The notes: generated by a model from the letters alone, not told the origin. Counted from the stretch's first letter, positions 24,206 to 36,269 are shown. The stretch is DNA of 64,000 nucleotides from Henricia sp. BOLD:AAB3569 (GCA_037783545.1 JBBELK010000441.1:248001-312000); one strand, 5' to 3'. A program made the numbers and translations.

Positions 24206-24419
24206 CGAGAAACATAAATTAATGCACCAGTCACTCTTGATTACATGCACATATTCTGATTGAGCGGCCAAAATCCGGTCGCTAATGAAGATTTTATTCA
24301 CGGTGATGCAAATGTCACGGTTTACTTTTTTCACAGGTTCAACGAACAAGCTTGGCATGCACTGTACAGCCCTTGGGACATTAAATCAATAATGTATGAA
24401 GATGATTCAGCTTTCCTAC

Positions 24420-24489
24420 CTTGTCCAGCTACCAGTGTAGAATACAGACCGCCGAGGAGTATGAAACTAACCACCGTCCGTGGAGCCAT
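24420..24489 (-). CDS. Putative first coding exon with signal peptide
   Basis: The minus strand has an ATG in strong context (AAAACATGG) followed by 23 codons: MAPR, then a hydrophobic stretch VVSFILLGGLYSTLVAG. It ends after a Q codon plus one base at a good splice donor, CAAG|GTAGGA. This is the pattern of a signal-peptide exon ending in phase 1, as is common in genes built from phase-1 extracellular modules. No downstream exon is recognised at lower coordinates, so the gene may be broken or its next exon lies far off. The overlapping plus-strand frame (24260-24592, 110 codons) is the alternative reading and shows no family match that I trust. Confidence 0.4.
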
Positions 24490-24944
24490 GTTTTCGAACA
24501 GATTTACATATATGTACAGAGTAGACCTCACTGCATTTCATTGTCTGGTCTCACGTTCCCATGAAAGATGGTTTGGCCGTAGTCCGCTTTAACCATAACG
24601 TGGTCCAAGCGTCGCTTTGCGAAATATCTAAGGAAAAGTTAGAAATGAAATGTAGCCGTATTAAATTACTGTACAGGAATGGTTATTTTATTTCTGTGAT
24701 GACTGTCCGATAAAATCAGATATTGTTTCATAATTGCTAGAGCACATGCGTCAAATGGTGTTTTCAAGACAGACAACTACCGGGTACATGTAACTTTTGT
24801 TAGTTGTCTAGGCAATGGCTCTACCCTTTTTAAAAAAAATAATAATAATTGGTGAACCATGTCCCTGCTCTTTTGCAATGGATACTTTAGCATTATGACT
24901 CAATATTTAGAGCCAATTACCATGGCAACCCACATTTTGGCTCC

Positions 24945-25080
24945 CCATTACACGGACTGTGCATTTTGTGTTGCTGTTAGAACGAAAAGCGCGCCCCGGC
25001 TATGGCAGATATACAGGGAAGGAGATCGTATACATGTAGTTACCGGATTGGTCTACATGTACATTGTATACTACAAGGCA
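24945..25080. repeat. Dispersed repeat (also near 52255-52385 and 54810-54870)
   Basis: GTTGCTGTTAGAACGAAAAG occurs here and at about 52367-52386. The TATGGC.GATATACAGGGA-type segment recurs inverted near 52310-52330 and directly near 54817-54835. Confidence 0.5.
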
Positions 25081-25163
25081 TAGCTGAAATGTTTGAGATT
25101 TTTTGTATCTACTTTTCAGTGGGTCATGTTCTTTGACAATGATGCAGAAATGGCACTTATGGG

Positions 25164-25367
25164 GTGTTATGGCCGAGCGGTCTAGTGCGTCGAACTTAAG
25201 TTCCTGTGCTAGTACTAGAATGTAGGTTCGATTCCGGGCCGCGACGGGTTGTGGCACCTGTGCCTTTGAGCAAGGCACTCAACCACACTTGCTCCCATTC
25301 CTGTAAATGGCGGTCTCTCCGCTGTTTGATGTGGTAAATAAATAAATAAATAAATAAATAAATTATT
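25164..25367 (+). mobile_element. tRNA-Leu-derived SINE with (AAAT)n tail
   Basis: The head TTATGGCCGAGCGGTCTAG is a leucine-tRNA-type A-box. An anticodon-loop-like CTTAAGT would read UAA (Leu). The B-box is GGTTCGATTCCGGGCC. A conserved core GGCACCTGTGCCTTTGAGCA follows, and then AAATAAATAAATAAATAAAT. This is the most complete of the SINE family seen at 2505-2830 and 9530-9685. Transcription by RNA polymerase III is inferred from the A and B boxes. Confidence 0.8.
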
Positions 25368-25715
25368 CAAAACCATGTCTAAATTCTTGGGAAGACTTCT
25401 TCTTTAAAGTTTCTAAAAACGTACAAAATGACTACAATTTAATGAAAAAGATAATTTAAACTTAAAAGGAGAACTAAAGCAGGAAAATGTATGCCAGCGT
25501 CAGCAACAAAACCCTTCTAAAATCTCTTTGATACAAATATCCCAAATAACGTACGTATAACAGAGCCGCCAAAATGTTTAGGCCAACTACACTTGACTTG
25601 CCACAGTATGTTACGAGAAATTTGTACCAGTTGGTACCAAGTTTTAGAAATATCAGTTATTTTCTTTTTTGGCTCTCCATTAGTGAACTTTATTATCTCT
25701 TTTAATCAAGCTTAA

Positions 25716-25848
25716 AGGCACAGGCTCGTCAGCATTGCACGCGAGCCAAATTCGTGCCACGAAATACGCAGCTCAAAAGCAAAGGCATGGAGCTGCGTAT
25801 ATCGTGGCACGAATTTGGCGCACGCACATTGCTGACGAGCCTGTGCCT
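25716..25848. mobile_element. 133-bp TTAA palindromic MITE
   Basis: TTAA flanks both ends (25712-25715 and 25849-25852). The ends AGGCACAGGCTCGTCAGCA and TGCTGACGAGCCTGTGCCT are perfect inverse matches. Inner arms share AATTCGTGCCACGA and GCAGCT. The right part of another copy ends at 42114. Confidence 0.9.
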
Positions 25849-26350
25849 TTAATAATTTAGTACATTTTCTGAAAAGTTAGAGCTTCCATCACTTCATAAA
25901 CATGAACTACCGTACATGTACGGTACATGTACAGACAGAAATGTCCCCTTTTAAAATGGATAAACCTGCATAAAAGTGTACATATACAAATACATCAACC
26001 TTATCCATGCTAAATTCAACAGCCGATTTTCACAATATGAATGCATTGAAAAGAGTAAACACCACTCAAGATAAAGAAAGAATACAAAGCCTTCGACACC
26101 TACATGTAGTGTATGGTACACATACTCCTATGGGGTCATTCCATAGGACTGACTCTTTACATTGTACATGTACAGTAGATGGAACTCTTTTCAGAGCCTC
26201 TGTAATCCTGCAAAGCTTTTAAATGCAACCCTTTTTGTTGTAGAAAACCTTGCCAACAAATAAAAGAGATTCACCATCAAAAACCTTTTGTGATTTTAGG
26301 CTTGTACAGTAAGGGCCCCATGAAAATTGAACTTTAGATATCTGTCTATA

Positions 26351-26751
26351 GGACTGTCCGCATTGGACTTTTTTGGGAAAACTTAACGAGACGATGGGTA
26401 GTTTAAGTCCGATGCGGACAGCCTAGGATGTTTTCCTCTCAGTAACTTTTCCTGAGTCCAGCGGTTACTTTTCCTGGCCAACTTCTGCCCAGGAAAATTT
26501 ACCAGGGAACTTTTCCCTAGATGAAAAATCCCAATGCGGACACAGCGAGTCGGTAAAAGCACTCTGGAAGTGTACAATATGTCCAAGTTGTGAAGGTCCA
26601 ACTGCGAAGAGACACTGCGCATGCTCTTCCACGGTCTCGGTAAAATTTTACTGTGTCAAAAAGTCCAAATGCGGACAGCAGTAAAATTTAGCCATTTTTA
26701 ATTTTACCATCGTCTCGGTAAAACCTCAAACAAGTTCAATGCAGACACGGC
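26351..26751. mobile_element. TGTCCGCATTGG element, copy 2, TTAA on the right
   Basis: The left GGACTGTCCGCATTGGAC and the right GTTCAATGCAGACACGGC are inverted cognates, with TTAA after the right end (26752-26755). The interior contains repeated CGTCTCGGTAAAA and GTCCAAATGCGGACAGCAGT. Copies lie at 20385-20775 and 29370-29715. Confidence 0.6.
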
Positions 26752-27162
26752 TTAAGGTAATCTCTAAAAAATGACAAGATATATGTATGCCAATTCTGAT
26801 GTTTCACTCATACCCAACACCCTTACAGGGCACTGGGACAGGCTCATTTGTTTGCGCCCTCATTGGGCAATATTTTATACGACACAGGACCATGAGGTCA
26901 CGTCTTTTTCTTGTAAACGGACGTAAAACCAATTTTTCCAGCAGACAAGGCAGGTCTCGCACACAGTACACTCATTTTATTCGGAAATTTGATTTTTGCA
27001 CTATATAAGCATTAAAACATACTACTTATTCATTATTAGTCTGGCAGCAAGCAAGCAACCCACAATGCTCCGTGCGTCAGTATTATTATCCTTTCAGTGG
27101 TAACAGCCTTAAACGTTTATTCGGCAGTGTGCAAAACAGCAAGTTAATGGACAATCAGGTTG

Positions 27163-27445
27163 GCTAGTGGTACTTTCCTCGCCTTCCATCTCTGTGGCCC
27201 TGGTTCAAATCCCGTCCAGGTCAGTGGATTTGGTTCTCAGTCTCTGCTTGATTCCATGGGTTGTTCACTATACAGAATTGTGTACCGGTACAGGTACATG
27301 TAGGGGTTTTCCTCACACCTCTAAAACTGAGCATTTCTCCATCATCTGCTCTTCACAGGTTTCTTCAGATCAGGCTTACGAGCTACAGTGCCATGGGCAC
27401 TTTTGAGGAATCGTTGGTTTCAATACCAGAAAGAGTAATAAAATT
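27163..27445 (+). mobile_element. SINE family 2, copy 2
   Basis: Direct homologue of 10168-10470: GTGGTACTTTCCTCGCC head, B-box-like CCTGGTTCAAATCC, CAGAATTGTGTACCGGTAC, and GGGGTTTTCCTCACACCTC. It ends in a short A/T tail after CCAGAAAGAGTAATAAA. Confidence 0.65.
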
Positions 27446-28128
27446 AACATTCATAAATACCTTAGACAGTTTACACATCCTCATTGGCTGAGAACATCAC
27501 GTGGCCGGTTTTAAAAACACTCTTTGGAATGGCTTACCGGGGTATATGTGTCTCATACTCATAGCAACCCTTCATTATTGAAGCCAAAGTTTTCATCGAT
27601 GATATGTACCATAGGAAGGTACTTTTAGTAATTTAGAACTTCTTTTAGCCAAATCTGTGTGCATGACTCCGTGTCCATGGCAGATTTCTGTATTTTTGTT
27701 CAAGTCATATATGGAATGACCTCATGGCACTTCCATACACATGCACTGACCCTGTGTGAACATATCAATTACTGATAGCAAAGGCTGTGTGACTACTAAA
27801 CAAACTTAAAGTGACCATCAATGTGTCCAAGATAAATAAACAAGGGACAGGATTTTCCTCCAGATTTTAAAGGTGTTTGTATTTAAAATAAAGTTGTGGT
27901 CATGTTGAACTTTTTGTATAATTACAAAATTTCAATAACTGTCATTGTTTGAAAAAAATCCCCAAATTTGTGTTACTTTTACTTCAATCAGACAGTCACA
28001 ACATTTACTGGTAGATGTTGTTCCATGTGTTACTTGTTTACATAGTGCCTGGTACTGAAGGCTTAAGCCTCAACCACTTCTCATTGCCTATTTTGGGTGA
28101 ATTGTTTGCAGAACTCTCAAAATGCATC

Positions 28129-28560
28129 ATTTCATTTCATTTCATTTATTATTTCTCAGGAGAACAACAAACGTGACAAAGGACACTACAGGCAAAATTA
28201 CAATTAAAAAAACCAAGTAATTCAGAAAACGAGAGTGATAACACCCCTGAAGGATTGCCAAAAAGCGAACTTAGTCACTATCTGGTGGCTCTCCCATAAT
28301 GCTATCAATTACAGCGACAGACTATAAGTACGACGATCAAAAAGTGAAACTGCACGTTAGAAGAAAAAAAAATATATATCTAATTAAAACAAAAATATCT
28401 AAATAAAAGATAAGAAAGGGAAATAAATACATAAAAATTGCAAGAGGAATCAAATTTAACAAACAAACAAACACACCCAAAAAAAAAAAAAAAAACCTAA
28501 CAAAACAATACAATAAAATACATATATAAAAAAAAGCGCTTAGACAAACTGGGAGACAAA
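28129..28560 (-). mobile_element. Possible non-LTR retroelement 3' end
   Basis: (CATTT)n at 28129-28152 is a plausible short-repeat tail read on the minus strand (AAATG)n, next to an A-rich stretch with several homopolymers. No reverse transcriptase is recognised, so the class is a guess. Confidence 0.25.
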
Positions 28561-29369
28561 GTTAGTGATGCCCGAAGTATTAATTTCTCAGGTTTTGAAT
28601 AAATGTGACTATCAGGCTAAATTCAGAAAATATCTGTGGGTACAAATAGTACATCAAATTAAAGATACATGTAATGTGTTCAGGGATGAATTCTGTTTGA
28701 AATAAAAAATAATTTTTAATAAAAATTGATAATTCCAAAAATGTCAAAGAGCATGTGTCATTAATTTCTACAAACTTATAGAAATCATCAATTTTTGTTC
28801 TTGAAGTTAATTTTTAAAGGAAAAATCGGCCATGAAAACTAAGTATCTTTTTAAGTATAGACTATCTTTACCTTACCACAAGCATAGCACCTACCAGTGT
28901 CTCACTATCACCCATTTGCCCCAAAGCAAAATAGATATTATATACTGGACCACATCTGCTCATAATTACATACCAGGGAAAAACTGTTTGTTTGTCAGTG
29001 AGAAAATTCCAAACACGAAATACCTCTTGCCTTACAATGAATGCCATTTCCTAAAGCCGATTTATCAGAAGTGACAGTAATTTTTCTGGCATGAAAAGGA
29101 AATCCGAGCACAAAAGCGTGGCTTTTTTTCTATAACTGGGAACGGCCACAAATGAGGGATAAGTTTGGGAAATATGACTCACACCTTTTTCAATTCTTTG
29201 TTCGCATTTTTTGTGTGCAGTCATCTGGAAATTATCCCCCTATTCATATGTCCATGTAATTAATAGGTGTTTTTCTGAAATCTTGCAATATATACAAACT
29301 ATTTGCGTACGAGTACAGCAAATACAATGCGGTAGAAAACCAACAAAAGCATTCTGTGGCTATAGCATG

Positions 29370-29715
29370 GACGCATTGGACTTTGGGAAAACTTACCAAG
29401 ACTTCCCAATAAGTCCAATGCGGACAGCCTAGGACGTTTTCCTCTCACTAACTCTTGCCGAGTCAATTTCTGCCCAGGAAAATTGACCAGAAGACTTTTC
29501 TCAAAACGAAAAGTCCAATGCGGTCAAAAGCGCTCTGGAAGCGTACGTCCGGGCCGTAAAGGTCAAACTGCAAAGGGACACTGCGCATGCTCTCCCACAA
29601 TCTCAGTAAAATGTTACTGTGTCAAAAAGTCCAAATGCGGACAGCAGTGAAATTTTGCCATTTTTCATTTTACCATCGTCTCGGTAAAACCTCCCATGTG
29701 CATTCAGACACCGTG
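29370..29715. repeat. TGTCCGCATTGG repeat, copy 3
   Basis: Direct homologue of 26351-26751, sharing GTCCAATGCGGACAGCCTAG and CATCGTCTCGGTAAAACCTC. Confidence 0.6.
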
Positions 29716-30705
29716 CCACAGAGACAAAGTTTAATTTTGAAAAGATTTAGATGAACACATAACCAAGGCTAGTCTGTGTTTTGCAGACTACACATGTAGA
29801 GCCCAGTGTGTATGTACATACACAGTGTATATATACATTTTTTTGGCTGCAAGTCAAATTGGTGGTCTCATCTGCTATGGTCATCAAATCTACAGTGTAA
29901 GACCCCAGGATATTTCTTCAATTCTCCGCAAGCCAAGTTACGTACATACATGTATGTACTGTACTCTCCGCATTTCAATACATTTCAATCATCACTACGC
30001 TGTATACACTTATGCGCACACACACGATCATTTCCCAGGGCAATTCCCGCTTTGTCAACTGTGACATAGGAGGAGTCTGGTTCCCAGACATCTGTCATGG
30101 GAATCACATGGCTTAGGCTAGTAATGCGTTCTGTCATCAGTCTACTTGATGCTTGATAAAAGTATAAATTTAAGGAACAAATTCATTTTTGAAAGAGCGT
30201 GCCCAAAATATCTTTATTTCAAAAATAAGACCTGAAAGTGAAAATGTCATCCCTTGTTTCTTCAAAGTGTAATATTCGCTCGTACCCGGCGCCCTTACAG
30301 GGCTTGTGAAACCGGCAACAATTTGGGGAGATTGTTGTTTGTGTTTGTGCACAATTTCAATAAAGAAAACATGTAATTTGTTATGTTTGTTTTAGCTCAC
30401 AAAAATGATCAGCTCCTTTTTGTGAACGTCATACTCGGACTGGTCTTCAATCCAGTTGTAAATGCATACCATACATTTAGACTAAGACCATGACGTTGTG
30501 CGCCCTCACATGTACTAGGTTTATTCCTGATGAACATGTCTGGATAATTAGGGCTTGAATTGAAGACTAACCAATCAAAAATAATTTTTTTCAGCCGAAC
30601 TATTTTTGAAATCTGTTGGACCTTGTTTGTAGCATGAAGGTGGTTTTAAGTCAAAATTTGATTTGATGGTTTTTTTTTTTTCCTCAAGTCCCTAACTTGG
30701 GGCCT
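29716..30705. other. No gene seen
   Basis: Overlapping frames of 79-87 codons at 29806-30069 have no recognisable features. TACATGTA palindromes are present. Confidence 0.4.
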
Positions 30706-30709
30706 TTAA

Positions 30710-31624
30710 AGACAGTAAATTTGTATGATTGGTATCTTGAAAATCAGAAATTTTTACAAACTTACGCCTATCTTACACAATATAAACATGATTACCGTAG
30801 AAAACTTCCCCTGAAATGATTTTGCCTGAAGTGCTATAGATAGTCATAGAAATGAGTAAAACAATTATTTTTCATCTCATGAAGACATAAGACGAAAATT
30901 TAATTTGCCCCAAAACCACTTCGCCCGAGTGCCATTTCGCCCAAAATCACTTCGTCCATACACTACATCGCCCAAATGATACTTCGCCCCAAAACCACTT
31001 CATGCACAGGCCGTGGTTCTGAGCGAAATGGTCTGGGCGAAGTGGTTTTGGGGCAAAATGACTGCAAACCCTTTTTTGACCGTTTTCTCAAAAGTTAGAC
31101 GAAGTACGGAGCTGGCTTTTGCTCAGGTTGGTTTTAATCATGCATATCTTCAATCGGTATTTTTTCCTTATTACATTGGACAAAGATTTGAATGAAATTA
31201 CCTCCTGGAATCAACAGATCATCCAATTTTAAGATACACTTCCCACTTGCACTTTTGTCGCAAATGTTGCAATTCTGAGATAAATAAATGATAAAATTAC
31301 TGCATAAAAGTAATGCACAAAATTACAGCGCGAGCGGCCCGTGCGTAAGCGCGACAACAGGGGGCGCTGCGCGCGCGCGGGAATGATTATCTTGTGCACT
31401 AACTTAATGCAATTTTTGAAGGATAAAATGTGATTTTTCTACAGAAAAGCAACATTTGTGACAAAAGTGCAAGTGGGAAGTATGTATCTTAAAATTAGAT
31501 TATCTGTTGATTCCAGGAGGTAATTTCCTTCAAATCTTTGTTCAATGTATACGGAAAAAATACCCTTTAATCACACAGGGGAATAAAACTATTTGTAACA
31601 GTTTACCAATCATGTATACTATCT
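30710..31624. mobile_element. TTCGCCC element copy 1 (TTAA-flanked), interrupted
   Basis: TTAA lies at 30706-30709 and 31625-31628. The left end has AGACAGTA then ATGATTGGTATCTTG; the right end is CCAATCATGTATACTATCT. The interior has runs of TTCGCCC and its complement GGGCGAA in mirror order around GTGCACAGGCCGTGG-like sequence. It is split at 31158-31564 by another element. Removing that insert gives about 500 bp, matching the copy at 39169-39684. Confidence 0.85.
31158..31564. mobile_element. GGTATTTTTTCC element copy 1, 8-bp target duplication
   Basis: The ends GGTATTTTTTCC and GGAAAAAATACC are perfect inverted repeats. Inner arms also mirror one another (ATTACCTCCTGGAATCAACAG; CCCACTTGCACTTTTGTC). 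Flanks are CTTCAATC (31150-31157) and CTTTAATC (31565-31572), an 8-bp target duplication with one change. The sister host elements read CTTCAATCACACAGGGG with no insert, proving the event. The 8-bp duplication suggests the hAT superfamily. Confidence 0.9.
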
Positions 31625-31658
31625 TTAACTAAGCCCTTGTTTGTTTGTTTGTTTGTTT

Positions 31659-32063
31659 GGTATTTTTTTCATATACATTGAACACGGATTTTGGTAAATT
31701 TATATATTGGAATTGATAGCTTATTCAATTCTAAGATATACTTCCCACTGACACTTCCGTCGCAAATGTTGCATTTCTGAGATAACTAAATGTTAAAATT
31801 ACTGCATAAAGTAATGCACAAAATGACACGGTGAGCGGTCCGTGCGTAAGCGCGACAACAGAGGGCGCTGCGCACGCGGGTGAATGGTTATCTTGTGCAC
31901 TAACTGAATGCAATTTTTGAAGAAGAAAACGTGATTTTTCTAGAGAAAAGCAACATTTGCGACAAAAGTGCAAGTGGGAAGTATATCTTAAAATTACATT
32001 AAGTGTTGATTCCAGGAGGTAATTTCCTTAAAATCTTTGTTCAATGTATACGAAAAAAATACC
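31659..32063. mobile_element. GGTATTTTTTCC element copy 2, exact 8-bp target duplication
   Basis: 405 bp, same ends and body as copy 1. GTTTGTTT flanks both sides (31651-31658 and 32064-32071). It lies about 95 bp right of copy 1, next to a short (GTTT)n run that supplied the target. The 80-codon minus frame inside has no known domain. Confidence 0.9.
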
Positions 32064-33577
32064 GTTTGTTTTTATTTGACAATCTCGGATCCACGAGGAA
32101 GGTATAATGACGCACTTAAGAGTTTCTCCTGAAAATGTCGGAAAACTAATAAATGTATTGATACTTTTACTTTATTTCTTTTCAGTGAGGTATCATCTTG
32201 TACCACGACGATCTTCCAGGCTCAAGCTTATCTAGTTTCTGCTGCACAAGTGAAGTTTTGCATAGTGTCTATTCAGATGTCCACTGAAGTTGGGCATGTA
32301 TAATGACGCACCGTGCTAAAGGCTGAAAACTACGGTGGCTAAGACATGCTACGTTCTTCAATTGAAGCAATTTTAATTGAAAATAGCATTCTGTCATAAA
32401 AACGTGCAATTTATGTCTAGTTTATACCATTTGTAAAATGTTATTTGCCGTTATATCAGACGACTTGATAATGTTTTCCAATTAAATTAAACAGTTATAA
32501 CTTTAAAACATGCCTAGTAATTAAACTGAATATAAATATCAATGTGCAACTTTTTTAAATATTTTCGTTGAAAACAAAATCAGTATTTTACAAGTTCCAC
32601 TGGTTCTACTAGAATTTAAAAAAAAGAAGGACAATTTAGATAAAACAATAATACAAATTTTACATTAAAATTGCAACCTGGCTCTTTTATTGTCCGGTAT
32701 ATTAAGCATGCATGAAAATCACACTCCGTCAGTCAGGGGCTCCTTCTGCAGTCCTGCCTGTTGGTCACAAAATGGCCAAACATGGGAGCAATTAATTTTG
32801 TTGAGGTGGAGGCCTGTTAATATACTTCATGCGAAATCTAACACAAATACGAAGTTTTTGCGACGCAAATATCGACAAGCTAAACTTCCACGTGCGCGAA
32901 TGTTCGCCACGAAATGTATGACGTCAGATTTTACGCAAGATTTGCTTTGGGGTTCGCGTACGTATTACGTATGAAAGGGGCTTTTGTTCTTTTTTTTTGT
33001 GGGACAAAATACACCATAAATATTTTATATAACTGTTAGAACTTGCCATCAAAACCAGGAAAACATTTGCACGTGTACCCAATTGCGCTCATCCTCCAAA
33101 TTAATCAATTATCATAGACCAAATTCTAAGAATTTGCATAACTTTACAATTAGGAGATGCTTTTGCACCACTTTACATAAGAAACAAGTGTCACTTGGGA
33201 CCTTGTACTAATTTTAAAAGGCCAAAACGGACTGCATTGCCATATAATAACGCTTGGTTGAATACTGGCCGACAGAGGGCCGCCTTCTAAAGTTTCTTAT
33301 GTCCGATGATTACAGTTTTATGAGCAAATAATGCCTCGCTTTATTTGTATCTAGTAAATTGGCTACTAAAATACCAAAATTATCAATTATTTTATATCTC
33401 GCCGGCAAATCCTTGACTTTCTTTATTTTTAAACGGGTGGATGTTTAATTAAGTGGGACTTATCAAGGTCGCGGTGAGTGCACATCAGTCCCGTACGCGC
33501 GCGCCGCGCAATTTGAAGTGAAAGGCGAGTGCGTCATTATACAAGTGCGTCATTTTATATGCCCGGACGATACTATA
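32064..33577. other. No gene seen; possible degraded MITE near 32870-32985
   Basis: The segment with CGACAAGCTAAACTTCCACG, GTATGACGTCAGATT and GAAAGGGGC resembles in layout the element at 925-1105. Otherwise the stretch is AT-rich without recognisable genes. Confidence 0.35.
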
Positions 33578-33584
33578 TTAAAAG

Positions 33585-34308
33585 TTAGCTAAGATAATCT
33601 CAGCTCTTTTTTTATCATTTTTCATTGGGATGTGGTCTTTTCACGTGTAGAGCTGAGAGAAGTTATGAACATGAACCCGCCATCGCAAAAACAGGACAAA
33701 ACAAATGTGTCATTTTCTCACCGTGACACACTAATTCCCCCTAAAACTCACCCAAACCTTGCCAGGCATAACCACTACGCAGGTCCTTGAGGGAAATAAC
33801 CAGCCACGATGATTATTTTGCCAACAATTCCAGCAAAACAAACCGGTATGCTCACAGCCTAACCGTTGTCATGTTGTGTTTAAAAAGTCTATCTGCCTAG
33901 TCTGTGTACAAAGGAATACCAATGCGCATTAGTTACCAGACTTGACCTTAACGTCTGGTAACCAATGCGCATTGGTATTCCTTTGTACACAGACTAGACA
34001 CTTGGTTGTTTTTGAACAAGACAAAAACGGCTAGGCTGTGAGCATACCGGTTTGTTTTGCTGGAATTGTTGGCAAAATAATCATCGTGGCTGGTTATTTC
34101 CCTCAAGGACCTGCGTAGTGGTTATGCCTGGCAAGGTTTGGGTGAGTTTTAGGGGGAATTAGTGTGTCACGGTGAGAAAATGACAGATTTGTTTTGTCCT
34201 GTTTTTGCGATGGCGGGTTCATGTTCATAACTTCTCTCAGCTCTACACGTGAAAAGACCACATCCCAATGAAAAATGATAAAAAAAGAGCTGAGATTATC
34301 TTAGCTAA
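33585..34308. mobile_element. 724-bp long palindrome with 7-bp target duplication
   Basis: TTAGCTAAGATAATCTCAGC at the left is answered by GCTGAGATTATCTTAGCTAA at the right. Near-perfect arms continue inward for about 290 bp, through CACGTGTAGAGCTGAGAGAA, CTCACCCAAACCTTGCCAGG and GGTATGCTCACAGCCTA. After a more diverged stretch they meet at a small central loop near 33945-33965. TTAAAAG flanks both sides (33578-33584 and 34309-34315). There is no protein. A transcript would fold into a long hairpin. Confidence 0.9.
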
Positions 34309-34315
34309 TTAAAAG

Positions 34316-35560
34316 TATACGGTACAATCAATTAAATTGAACACATAAAAAATCAAATACAAGTATCCGAGACACTGTCGAGGATAACACAAAAAAGCTT
34401 TTAAAAAAGCTTATTTCCATTACCCTAACTTGGAATATTTTATGTCATGCTCCGTGTCCATGATTCTGCATAGCGCGCGAAGAAGGTATGGCCTATGGGC
34501 CTCGTATTAAAATACATGTATCAAATGATGGGTAAATGATGTAGGCCTAGGCCTAGTCATGCTAGTGTAATTAACACAAATTACCACACATAAAACTCAC
34601 CTGTTTTCAACCTGTAGTTGCGGCAAAGTGTTCCATTCCCGTTTCCACAGCCTACACGCAGTATTTTTTGTGTACTGTTCGCATTATTTGTACCAAATAA
34701 TCGTTAACTCTTCGGGAATTTGGGGGTTTTCGTAGACACAACAACACACATCGCCCTGGCTGTCACAAAACATGACATCCATAAAGCACGGCCGTTCCAT
34801 TAAATCTCCGAGGGGGGAATACCTCTATGCATTACTCACACTGCGGCAATTTGGTTATAAATGAAACAGATAGGGCCTACGGAAGTCGCTAACAAAATCA
34901 CAAAAGGTCATTCACTTTGACCATAAAACATTTTGGGTCGTGAAAAGAACGAGGGTTTCTGTGTTTTGTTGTGTGGTCATTACTCATTAATGACAATGAG
35001 GGACGGGACGGGGCATGCCACTTTAAAGGTCAATGATCTAAATTTCAATGCACGCCACCCATGGCTTTAATCCCACATCGGACCCAACTTTTTTTCCTCC
35101 TGCCACACCCCTCTTGCCTTTGGCAAATTGGGCGAATCCACGCTGGAGTCGATTCCAATCTGTATCAATATTCGAGGAATCGATTTCGAGTAGTTTCCGA
35201 TTTGGCAATGAGCGTGATATGGATGGTTGTCTCCGCCGCGGCTCCGTGAGTGGAGCAACCATTCGCCATCTTGCTTCAGATACAGCAATGCCTTACCTTG
35301 CAGGCCCGTAACCAGCCAGTTTTGCGGGGGAATCGAATAGTGCCGTCGGGCACAAGTTTTGAAACAGTAAAATGCCGGCTATACATAACATTGCATACAT
35401 AACGCGTTAACGAAGAATGCATGGGAAAAGTAGATGACCCCCTTTCAGGTATGATCACTGTGTGATATACAACAACATAATACAATAACAACTGGCTATA
35501 TTGTGCGACGAAAATTTGAATTATTCGAAATATTGATTTTTTTTTTTGTACAGCGGAACT
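34316..35560. other. No gene seen
   Basis: Overlapping frames of 62-87 codons at 35038-35311 lie on both strands. None has a recognisable domain. Confidence 0.4.
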
Positions 35561-35583
35561 CCCTGTTTCGCTGGGGGGATCGT

Positions 35584-35628
35584 CCGATCCACCCGATCCC
35601 CCACCCCCCCCCCCCCCCCCCCCCCCCC
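35584..35628 (+). repeat. Poly-C tract
   Basis: About 40 bp that are nearly all C, broken by an A. Likely length-variable and error-prone in assembly. Confidence 0.8.
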
Positions 35629-35981
35629 TGGTTACGGGGCGGGCCTGCCTTGATTGGATACATTATGTTGCAACGTGATTAGGAATCCACCTAAACTATG
35701 TAATAACGCCCTCTATCGCTCGATTCTTAATTCCGGTAACCAATTTATAATGTCATGGATGCTTGTGTTCTGTGCTGCTTGACCCTAGACTAGCCCCGGT
35801 CAGCTGGCGGGTACACATGCAAGTTCTCAGCTCCGTTGCAACCAAATTGGGAATTGTTATACTTTTACTCACAAAGCACTCAAGTCTTGTTATTTTATTT
35901 TTTGCTAAATACAGCCTACTCTGTATTCTTGTGAACACACGTACACAGCCGTGCTATTAACAAAATAATTAATAAGCATAT

Positions 35982-36259
35982 TAGCCTTGTCCAAGGGCTA
36001 TGATATTGTGTGAATCCGTGAAGAATTTGCATGTATGCTATGCAGCGAAAGTGCGCCACCGCGCGGTGAATTATAGCCAACTGCAAAATAGTATGATTCA
36101 GCCTCGCCCGTGAAGTCAGGATTCAGATCTAGATATTTCGGTAACCAGACTATTTTGCAGTTGGCTACAATTCACCGCGCGGTGGCGCACTTTCGCTGCA
36201 TAGCATACATGCAAATTCTTCACGGATTCACACAATATCATAGCCCTTGGACAAGGCTA
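35982..36259. mobile_element. 278-bp foldback with 9-bp target duplication
   Basis: TAGCCTTGTCCAAGGGCTAT and ATAGCCCTTGGACAAGGCTA are the ends of near-perfect arms about 110 bp long. TAAGCATAT flanks both sides (35973-35981 and 36260-36268). Long inverted ends with a 9-bp duplication fit Mutator-like (MULE) elements, which is inference. Confidence 0.9.
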
Positions 36260-36269
36260 TAAGCATATA

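Noticed and set aside
24260-24592. 110-codon plus frame that loosely recalls a protease segment (WDIKSIMYEDDSAF)
   Set aside because: No zinc-binding motif or other family signature. The overlapping minus-strand signal-peptide exon explains the locus better.
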